Shown here piece after piece: positions 1 through 5,310 of a stretch of DNA of 5,826 nucleotides. Source of the stretch: an uncultured Oscillospiraceae bacterium (GTDB lineage: Bacteria; Bacillota; Clostridia; Oscillospirales; Oscillospiraceae). The stretch covers positions 1 through 5,826 of the forward strand of contig CAADUV010000401.1 in the NCBI GenBank assembly GCA_900752305.1, in the 5' to 3' direction. Made by a program: the position numbers and the translations under genes. The notes under the pieces are model-generated. The model had not been told where the DNA came from and did not search any database. It was given only the letters and a program-made list of their open reading frames with translations. Numbering within the stretch: position 1 is the stretch's first letter; each line of letters begins with the position of its first letter.

Positions 1-330
1 AAGCAGGGCGGCCGCTACGGCGTCAAGCTCAAGGCCAGCGCCCCGTCCATCCACATGATCCGGGCGGACATCCAGACCATGCTGTCCCCCATCGTGGGCA
101 GCGAGAAGCAGTCGGAGGAGATGATCCACTACCTGCTCCAGGAGTTCGAGGGGGACATCAAGAAAATTTGGCAGTCCAATATGTTCGGAAAATCCTTCCA
201 CGAGCTGGTCAACGAGGACCTGCAGGGCAAGCTCATGCGGATGCCGGAGGATGTGCGCATAAAACTCCGAGAGACCTTAGAGCGCATCATCAACGAGGGC
301 ACCGGCGGGCTCATCTGTATCATCCTGTGA
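1..330 (+). CDS. spoIVA: Stage IV sporulation protein A (SpoIVA), C-terminal part, 5'-truncated by window
   Basis: SpoIVA is the ATPase that polymerises on the mother-cell side of the outer forespore membrane and forms the basement layer of the spore coat; SpoVM anchors it there. Only the last 109 codons are present, read in frame 1 from the first base to the TGA at 328-330. I recognise the family from the conserved C-terminal blocks: SAPSIHMIR, SPIVGSEKQSEE, YLLQEFEGD, KIWQSNMFGKS, LMRMPEDVR and the ending ETLERIINEGTGGLICIIL, which closely resembles the Bacillus and clostridial ending. The family is about 490 residues, so roughly the N-terminal three quarters, including the Walker A ATPase part, lies outside. 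The ATG at 55 is an internal methionine, not the start, because conserved sequence continues upstream of it. The extreme C-terminus is the part linked to SpoVM recognition in Bacillus. The gene implies an endospore former. Confidence 0.95.
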   Translation, partial: KQGGRYGVKLKASAPSIHMIRADIQTMLSPIVGSEKQSEEMIHYLLQEFEGDIKKIWQSNMFGKSFHELVNEDLQGKLMRMPEDVRIKLRETLERIINEGTGGLICIIL

Positions 331-343
331 GAGCGAAACCGGC

Positions 344-390
344 AAAAAAACGCCCCAGTCTATACAGACTGGGGCGTTTTCGGTATTTTT
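344..390. terminator. Bidirectional Rho-independent terminator between convergent genes
   Basis: A perfect 15-bp inverted repeat (AAAACGCCCCAGTCT at 347-361, its complement at 366-380) closes a 4-base loop. On the - strand the stem is followed by a run of T (complement of 344-350), so it is a strong terminator for the polyol-phosphate transferase gene, whose stop lies 14 bases before it. On the + strand the stem ends in TTTT, followed after a short gap by TTTTT at 386-390, so it can also end spoIVA, whose stop is 16 bases upstream. No other terminator candidate lies between the two genes. Confidence 0.92.
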
Positions 391-394
391 ACGG

Positions 395-3157
395 TCACTT
401 TTTGGACTTGCCCTGGAGCATCTCCTGAATGGCGTGGTAGATGCGCTCGCAGTTGTTGAAGTCGTCGAAGGCGAAGAAGTTGTCCGCTCGCTTGACGTAC
501 TCAGGCAGCATCTTGCAGCCGTTCTCCATGTACGCACACAGGGTACTCACGATCTCATCGTTGTTCTTGCAGATGGGGCCAAAGCCCATGGTGTCGTAGA
601 TGAGACCGCCCTCCTCGTAGTGGGGCGGCAGGGCGTCCGGGTGGTAGTACACCAGAGGCTTGCGCTGGTAGGCGAAGTCGAACTGAACGCCGGAGTAGTC
701 GGTGACCATCAGGCTGGATTCGGTCAAGATCTTCTCATAGCTCATGTCGCCGGTGGCCGGAACCAGCTCCACGTAGTCGTTCCGGTCAAAGTCCTCCAAC
801 TGGGCGCTCATGGCCGGGTGCAGCAGGTAGGTGATGCGGTAGCCGGTGCGCTTGGCGCAGTCGATGAGCCGCTGATCGTTGATGAGGGTGTTGTAGATCT
901 GATAATAGGTGCTGTTCTTGAAGTTCTCGTTGTGAGTCTTCTTGATGTTGGCGATGCTGGAGTTGACCACGTTGCGCCGCCAGGTGGGGGTGATGAGGAT
1001 GAGCTTCTGTTCGTTGCTCTTCAGCCCGTCGTACCGCGCCAGACCGGTCATCTTCAGCACCGATGGGTCGTAGCCGTAGATGGGATGGCTCAGGTTCTCC
1101 ATCTCGAAGGGGGAGGCGCAGCAGTACAGGTGGGTGTTGTCGAACTGCCGGTTCTGGTACTGGGCGATCTTCTGGATGGTCAGGCCGTGCTGGATGCAAA
1201 TGACGTCGCCCCGCATCAGGTCCTTGTTGTAGGGACGGAAGCCGGCCATGGGGTCAAACTGGGCGGTGATGTTGGCGTGGGTAGCCAGGAGGGCTTCCGC
1301 CAGGAGGCAGATTAGCTGACAGCGCATGGTGCCGTAGACCAGGATGTGCTTCCGATCCTCCCGCACCAGCCGTTCGTAGTCGAGGCTTTCCTTCCGGACG
1401 ATGTAGTAGATCTCCACGTCCTTCTGATGCTTCCGACAGTACTGGTACATATACTCGCCGTTGTCGCCAGCCTTATACAGCTTGTCGAAGGTCACCCAAA
1501 TGTGCCGCTTGCTGTACGCCGGTTTCTTCTTCCAGTAGCGCAGCCGCAGCCACAGACCGGCCAGGGCGTGTTTCAGACCCTTTTCATCGGCCTTCCGCGC
1601 CGCGTTCCAGAACAGCAGCTCCCGCTTCACATGGAATTTCCGATCCACCTTCCGGATGGCCAGCTTGGACCGCCCCAGCTTGCTCAGCATCCAGCCGTCC
1701 CGGAACATCCAATAGGCGTAGGGATTGTCTGCCATCATCCGAGAATTGGGGGTGTCGAAGGTCAGGTTGAACTGATACCGCCGCCCCTGGAACTCATAGA
1801 AGAACTGGAGGCTCTGTTCGGATTTGCTCCGATCCACGGGAATGTGGAACTGAAGGGGGCAGCGGTGCTGGAAGGTGAAGCCCAGGCATTTGACCAGGGA
1901 GTACACCGACAGATCTTCTGCCGGATAGATGGTGGACTCCTTGCCCACAGTGTAGACGGCATACGCCTTGAACTGTCCCCGCACCATCCAGTCCGCCATG
2001 CCGGGGTTGGCGTCGATGTGCAGGGTCCCGTCGTAGTAGTTGATGAGCCGGATGCGCAGCAGCTCCCTGGTGCTGGAGGCCAGGACGGCCGCCTGGTCGT
2101 TGTCCGCCACCGGCTGTCCCTGCTGGGAACGCATGATGGCCAAATAGTTCTTGCCGTCGTCCACTAGGTGCCAGGTCAGCCCCATGGCGTCCGATTTTGC
2201 CCGCAGCAGGAGCATTCGGAGGGCGCGGTTGGCGTTGGTGTAGGAGGTGATGCCCTGGTTGACGATGACCCCGTTATCCACGTAGCGCAGCGCTCTGCCC
2301 GTGGCGGACAGGAACTGCAGGACCTCTTCCTTCTCCTTCAGGACGCCCTTGGTGCGGTCGTTCATGTTGCAGTTGTACTTGCAATAGATGAGATAATAGC
2401 AGGCGTACTGCAAGAACCGGGGCACGTTCCCATAGGTCTCCTGGGCGTGCTGGAGCAGGGGGAGCATGAAGAGGTTGACGGAATCGTCATACCACCACCG
2501 CTGGTACTGGAGGGGATTGATGGAGGTGTTGTCCTCCAGGGCGACGGTGTAGTAGTAGTGCAAAGACTGAGCCAGGCAGTATTTGGGGTGCTCCAGCTGG
2601 AGCCGCAGCAGAAAGTTGGGCAGAGCGTCCTCGTGGAGGGTTTCGTTGAACTGGTGTCCCTCCAGCACGGTGCGCTGGAAGAAATAGGCCTGGAGATTGA
2701 GCTGCAGCCGGTTGGGGGTCAGGTCCAGATACTCCACCTCGTCCTTCTCCTTGGGCAGGGTGCTGCCGCCGTAGGGCACCAGCTGCCCCAGCTCGTTGCG
2801 CAGGGAGGGACGGCAGGAGACCATGGGGGTGGGCTGCCGCCGGAAGAGGCCGGACACCTTTTTGTAGATGTTCTCGCTGTACTCCGCCGTAGCCAGGCAG
2901 AAGTTCACATAGATGCCCTCCGCCTGCCGCAGCCCCTCGTTGTAGGCCGCGCCAATCTCCGCCTCCGCCATGGGGCAGTACTGCACGTTGTCCAGACCCT
3001 GGCACAGCTGTGCCACTTCCTCGGAAGCGTGGGGGTCAACGACGATGAGCTGTACGTCCTTGGCGAAGCTGTCGTTTGCCTTGAGCTTGGCCAGTGCCGT
3101 CTCAAAGGCGGCGTCGTGGTCTACATATAAAATGGTCGTGAAGGTCTGCTGTTTCAT
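395..3157 (-). CDS. CDP-glycerol/CDP-polyol phosphotransferase (TagF/TarL superfamily) with degenerate GT2-like N-terminus
   Basis: 920 aa, no signal peptide and no obvious membrane span. Residues 1-105 resemble the start of a GT-A family 2 glycosyltransferase (LIVVD near 37-41, AYNEGLRQAEG near 71-81), but the usual DxD is absent. Residues 110-350 are largely helical; 360-480 look beta-rich, like the middle part of TagF relatives. Residues 545-915 are the CDP-glycerol glycerophosphotransferase domain: IQHGLT (His657), TPTWR (723-727), LLHPAM (His780), TDYSGVQFDFAY (819-830). His657 and His780 probably correspond to the two essential histidines of Bacillus TagF (His474, His612). Such enzymes transfer polyol phosphate from a CDP donor to wall teichoic acid or a related glycan at the inner membrane face. 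The start is set by AGGGAG 7 bases upstream and by the ATGA overlap with the preceding SDR gene. Superfamily confident; donor (glycerol, ribitol or other) and primase versus polymerase role not determinable. Confidence 0.88.
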   Translation of the reverse strand: MKQQTFTTILYVDHDAAFETALAKLKANDSFAKDVQLIVVDPHASEEVAQLCQGLDNVQYCPMAEAEIGAAYNEGLRQAEGIYVNFCLATAEYSENIYKKVSGLFRRQPTPMVSCRPSLRNELGQLVPYGGSTLPKEKDEVEYLDLTPNRLQLNLQAYFFQRTVLEGHQFNETLHEDALPNFLLRLQLEHPKYCLAQSLHYYYTVALEDNTSINPLQYQRWWYDDSVNLFMLPLLQHAQETYGNVPRFLQYACYYLIYCKYNCNMNDRTKGVLKEKEEVLQFLSATGRALRYVDNGVIVNQGITSYTNANRALRMLLLRAKSDAMGLTWHLVDDGKNYLAIMRSQQGQPVADNDQAAVLASSTRELLRIRLINYYDGTLHIDANPGMADWMVRGQFKAYAVYTVGKESTIYPAEDLSVYSLVKCLGFTFQHRCPLQFHIPVDRSKSEQSLQFFYEFQGRRYQFNLTFDTPNSRMMADNPYAYWMFRDGWMLSKLGRSKLAIRKVDRKFHVKRELLFWNAARKADEKGLKHALAGLWLRLRYWKKKPAYSKRHIWVTFDKLYKAGDNGEYMYQYCRKHQKDVEIYYIVRKESLDYERLVREDRKHILVYGTMRCQLICLLAEALLATHANITAQFDPMAGFRPYNKDLMRGDVICIQHGLTIQKIAQYQNRQFDNTHLYCCASPFEMENLSHPIYGYDPSVLKMTGLARYDGLKSNEQKLILITPTWRRNVVNSSIANIKKTHNENFKNSTYYQIYNTLINDQRLIDCAKRTGYRITYLLHPAMSAQLEDFDRNDYVELVPATGDMSYEKILTESSLMVTDYSGVQFDFAYQRKPLVYYHPDALPPHYEEGGLIYDTMGFGPICKNNDEIVSTLCAYMENGCKMLPEYVKRADNFFAFDDFNNCERIYHAIQEMLQGKSKK

Positions 3158-4257
3158 GCCTGTTCTCCCTTATCTGCCGCCGCTTCCTGTGCCTGCCAGC
3201 TGGCCATGAGCTGCTGGTACATCTGGGGCAGATCCAGTTCCGGCTCCCAACCCAGACCCCGCAGCTTGTCCCCGCTAAGACGCATCTTCACATCAGGGGC
3301 GTAGCCGTATTGCAGGGCGTCCTCCGGGATGTCGAAGCGCACCTGGATCTTGCCGCCGCTCTGGTCGGCGATCATCTGCGCCATGTCCCGGATGCGGATG
3401 TTGGTCTTCTCGTTGGCCACGTTGTACGCCTCGCCGTTGACGCCCCGCAGCAGGATGGTCAGCAGCCCCCGCACACAGTCGCAGGTGGCGCAATAGTTGC
3501 CATAGGACTTGCCCTCGGTGTGGAGCACGATGTCCTCGCCGTTCATCAGGCTCCGGGCGAACTGGGCGAACACACGCCCCTCGCTGGTGCTCACCCCAGC
3601 GCCGAAGGTCTGTGCCAGCCGGGCGATCTTCACCGGCAGGTGATACTCATGGGCATAGGCGGCGCACAGACACTCGCACATCCGCTTCCCCTCCGGGTAG
3701 CAGCTGCGCACCTGGAGCACGTCCACCCGGCCGTAGTCGGACTCGGTGACGCAGGACAGGTTGGGGTCGGGGGTGCCGTACATTTCCATGGACGAAATGT
3801 AGACCATAGACGTGACCTGCTTGGCCACAGCGAATTTTAAGATCTGTTCCGTCCCGCCGATGGCCGTTGCGATGGTCTCCACCGGACGGGTTACCATCTC
3901 CTTGGAAGCGGTGACGCTGGCGCCGTGGATGATATAGTCCACCGGGCCGTCGTAGACGATGGGGTTCCGGACGTCCCCCAGGAGCAGCGCCACGTCCCCA
4001 CGCTCCAGCAGGGAGCCGTAGATTTTTTGGGCTTTGTCGGCGCTGCGCACCATAGCCAGGATGGTCATGCCGCAGCCGTGGATGCGGTTGGCGGCGGCCA
4101 GGGTGCGGACGGCGTAGGAGCCGACGAGACCGGTGGCGCCGGTGACCAGGACGGTCTTATGGGAAAAGGCGCTCCAGTCCAGGTCACAGCGGGCGATGTG
4201 CTCCAGCTCCTGCTGACAGACCGCGTCTTTCGGGTTTTCGATATAAGTCGTTGTCAT
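3154..4257 (-). CDS. NAD-dependent epimerase/dehydratase family protein (extended SDR)
   Basis: 367 aa, Rossmann-fold sugar-nucleotide enzyme of the extended short-chain dehydrogenase/reductase class. Visible motifs: the dinucleotide-binding glycine motif VTGATGLVG (Gly40, Gly43, Gly46), Asp95 in LGDV, the HGAS block (111-114), the active-site serines in VYISSMEMYG (Ser155/156) and the catalytic YPEGK (Tyr187, Lys191) of the YxxxK type. The C-terminal part, about 210-350, would bind substrate. The glycine motif usually lies within the first 10-15 residues; here about 35 residues precede it. The start is supported by AGGAG 9 bases upstream, and the gene begins 24 bases after the cytidylyltransferase stop. 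Its position between a cytidylyltransferase and a polyol-phosphate transferase suggests it acts on the precursor or on a CDP-linked product. Epimerase, dehydratase, reductase or decarboxylase activity cannot be told apart here. Confidence 0.88.
   Translation of the reverse strand: MTTTYIENPKDAVCQQELEHIARCDLDWSAFSHKTVLVTGATGLVGSYAVRTLAAANRIHGCGMTILAMVRSADKAQKIYGSLLERGDVALLLGDVRNPIVYDGPVDYIIHGASVTASKEMVTRPVETIATAIGGTEQILKFAVAKQVTSMVYISSMEMYGTPDPNLSCVTESDYGRVDVLQVRSCYPEGKRMCECLCAAYAHEYHLPVKIARLAQTFGAGVSTSEGRVFAQFARSLMNGEDIVLHTEGKSYGNYCATCDCVRGLLTILLRGVNGEAYNVANEKTNIRIRDMAQMIADQSGGKIQVRFDIPEDALQYGYAPDVKMRLSGDKLRGLGWEPELDLPQMYQQLMASWQAQEAAADKGEQA
3165..3170 (-). promoter_or_regulatory. Ribosome binding site of the TagF-like gene, inside the upstream gene
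   Basis: AGGGAG on the - strand lies 7 bases before the ATG at 3155-3157. It sits within the last codons of the SDR gene, whose TGA overlaps the ATG as ATGA (3154-3157). A good SD with this overlap supports coupled translation and fixes the start. Confidence 0.8.
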
Positions 4258-4266
4258 AGCGTTCCA

Positions 4267-4271
4267 CTCCT
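4267..4271 (-). promoter_or_regulatory. Ribosome binding site of the SDR gene
   Basis: AGGAG on the - strand, 9 bases upstream of the ATG at 4255-4257, in the 24-base gap after the cytidylyltransferase stop. The gap holds no terminator or promoter, which supports co-transcription. Confidence 0.8.
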
Positions 4272-4281
4272 GTCCGGCTCC

Positions 4282-5010
4282 TCAGTAGCCAAAGATCTGC
4301 TTGTTTTCCTCTGCCTCTACGAAGGACTTGAACATATAGTAGTCAGACGGGGTGGTGATCTTGATGTTCTCCGCCGGCCCCGTGACGGTGTAGAGGGTGT
4401 GACCGTATTCCATCATCATGCTGGCCGAGTCGATGAAGTCCCCGCGTCCTTCGGAGATGGCCCGGCAGTGAGCCTGATACAGGTCGCCCAGCCGGAAGCT
4501 CTGGGGCGCGCGAGCCATGGCGCAGCGCTGACGGGGGATGATCTGCTGGATGGTGTTGTCCGCTCCGCTCTCGTCCATCAGCATGATGGTCTCAATGGCG
4601 CTGCTGGTGGTGACCGCGTTGCCGTGAGCCTGGACGCAGGCGATATTGTCCGAAATGACCTGGGCGTTGACCAGGGGGCGCACGCCGTCGTGGACCAGGA
4701 CGATGGTGTCCTCGGGACAGTTGTCGTGGAGCGCCTTGAGGCCGTTGTAAATGGACTCCTGACCGGAGGCGCCGCCGGGGACGACCCACTTGACCTTGGT
4801 GAAGTTGTTCTTCTGCAGCAGCATCTTCAGGTGGTCGATCCAGCTGGCGATGCAGACGACGACGATGGCGTCGATGTCCGGGTGATACTCGAACTGCTCC
4901 AGGGTGTAGAGGATGATGGGCTTGCTATGCAGGGGCAGGAACTGCTTGGGCATAGTCTTGATATTCATACGGGTGCCTGTGCCACCGGCAAAGATCAATG
5001 CAGCATTCAT
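4282..5010 (-). CDS. IspD/TarI-family cytidylyltransferase
   Basis: 242 aa, a full-length member of the IspD/TarI nucleotidyltransferase family, which joins CTP and a polyol phosphate to give a CDP-polyol and pyrophosphate. Motifs: the CTP-binding loop FAGGTGTRM (7-15, with Arg14), MPKQF (20-24, Lys22), GGASGQESIYNGL (79-91), VHDGVRP (106-112, like HDAARP of IspD), APQSF (168-172) and KITTPSD (217-223, Lys217 near the position of Lys213 of E. coli IspD). Wording such as MPKQFLPL and the surface-glycan neighbours favour a TarI-like role (CDP-ribitol or a related polyol) over the housekeeping MEP-pathway enzyme, but if no other ispD exists in the genome it could serve isoprenoid synthesis. It is the first gene of the operon. 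Its ATG has only a weak purine-rich SD (AAGAAAAGAG), so initiation may be modest. Family confident, substrate inferred. Confidence 0.9.
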   Translation of the reverse strand: MNAALIFAGGTGTRMNIKTMPKQFLPLHSKPIILYTLEQFEYHPDIDAIVVVCIASWIDHLKMLLQKNNFTKVKWVVPGGASGQESIYNGLKALHDNCPEDTIVLVHDGVRPLVNAQVISDNIACVQAHGNAVTTSSAIETIMLMDESGADNTIQQIIPRQRCAMARAPQSFRLGDLYQAHCRAISEGRGDFIDSASMMMEYGHTLYTVTGPAENIKITTPSDYYMFKSFVEAEENKQIFGY

Positions 5011-5058
5011 AAAAACACTCTTTTCTTATCATCAGTATGGTAAAAGGGTATACATGTT

Positions 5059-5086
5059 ATTATAACACAGGGAGGGGAAAAGTCCA
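5059..5086 (-). promoter_or_regulatory. Sigma-A promoter of the cytidylyltransferase operon
   Basis: On the - strand, TGGACT (complement of 5081-5086, 4 of 6 matches to TTGACA) is followed after 16 bases by a perfect TATAAT (complement of 5059-5064). A TG one base upstream of the -10 makes it an extended -10 element. The predicted start near 5052 leaves a leader of about 40 nt before the ATG at 5010. No other promoter was seen within the operon, so this probably drives all three genes. Confidence 0.75.
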
Positions 5087-5117
5087 CCTGTTTTTCGTGA
5101 AAAGGGGGGGATTGTTG

Positions 5118-5146
5118 TTGACAAAGGGGAAAAACCGTCCTAAAAT
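5118..5146 (+). promoter_or_regulatory. Near-consensus sigma-A promoter facing rtcB
   Basis: A perfect TTGACA (5118-5123), a 17-base spacer and TAAAAT (5141-5146, 5 of 6). The predicted start is near 5153, about 158 bases before the rtcB ATG. The transcript meets a terminator-like hairpin about 20 nt after its start, so only a fraction may reach rtcB. The -35 lies 31 bases from the -35 of the divergent promoter, so a regulator bound between them could affect both. Confidence 0.75.
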
Positions 5147-5174
5147 AAAATTAAATATGTCACGAACTTAAAAC

Positions 5175-5213
5175 AAACCACACCTTATGCGGCGGCACGA
5201 GGTGTGGTTTTTT
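5175..5213 (+). terminator. Rho-independent terminator-like hairpin in the rtcB leader
   Basis: An 11-bp perfect stem (AAACCACACCT at 5175-5185 with AGGTGTGGTTT at 5200-5210) encloses 14 bases that can form a further TGC/GCA stem (5188-5190 with 5195-5197) around GGCG. It runs into six T (5208-5213). It lies between the strong promoter and rtcB, so it either ends a short RNA of about 60 nt or attenuates rtcB. No competing antiterminator pairing was found by eye in 5153-5174. The reverse strand also carries T-rich sequence after the stem, but no - strand gene upstream needs it. Confidence 0.75.
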
Positions 5214-5224
5214 GGTGGGAATTG

Positions 5225-5233
5225 TGGTATAAC
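5225..5233 (+). promoter_or_regulatory. Possible extended -10 promoter downstream of the leader hairpin
   Basis: TGGTATAAC gives TG, one base, and a -10 with 5 of 6 matches. The -35 region at 17 bases (TGGTTT, 5205-5210) is poor and overlaps the hairpin. A start near 5240 would bypass the terminator and give rtcB a leader of about 70 nt. Confidence 0.4.
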
Positions 5234-5297
5234 GGAGGAGCGCGGAAACGCAAACCAGAATGAAAAAAAGGTAAGGTCGTACTCGTATTTAAAAATC

Positions 5298-5302
5298 AGG
5301 AG
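5298..5302 (+). promoter_or_regulatory. Ribosome binding site of rtcB
   Basis: AGGAG, 8 bases before the ATG at 5311. It fixes the start at 5311, where the encoded MIEIKG matches the usual beginning of short RtcB proteins. Confidence 0.85.
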
Positions 5303-5310
5303 AATCAACG

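Larger units (their letters stand above)
5011..5310. other. Divergent intergenic region between the surface-glycan operon and rtcB
   Basis: 300 bases with no protein gene, clearly richer in A+T than the flanking genes. It contains one predicted promoter facing the operon (- strand), one near-consensus promoter facing rtcB, a terminator-like hairpin, a weak second promoter and the rtcB ribosome binding site. No tRNA, recognised riboswitch or ORF of useful length was seen. Confidence 0.8.

Noticed and set aside
434..1315. Long + strand open frame opposite the TagF-like gene, with further ones at 1346-2167 and 2168-3130
   Set aside because: They lie antisense to a gene with clear conserved motifs. 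Their Val/Gly/Leu/Gln/His-rich composition is typical of frames opposite GC-rich genes, and no family motif is visible.
3925..5043. 372-codon + strand open frame opposite the SDR and cytidylyltransferase genes
   Set aside because: It is antisense to two well-supported genes. Its Val/Asp/Gly-rich composition mirrors their codons, and no domain is recognisable.
5092..5103. Small dyad TTTTC-GT-GAAAA between the divergent -35 elements, a possible operator
   Set aside because: Five base pairs in AT-rich sequence is expected by chance, and it matches no operator I can name (not the Gram-positive LexA box).
5157..5171. Possible leader peptide ATG with four codons (MSRT) near the predicted + strand start, and a similar MKKR at 5260-5274
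   Set aside because: Both are very short and lack a well-placed SD. The GGAGG at 5234-5238 is about 21 bases from the second ATG. No regulatory codon run is present.
5242..5251. GCG-GAAA-CGC mini-hairpin in the rtcB leader
   Set aside because: Only three base pairs and no extension of the stem, so not supported as a regulatory element.
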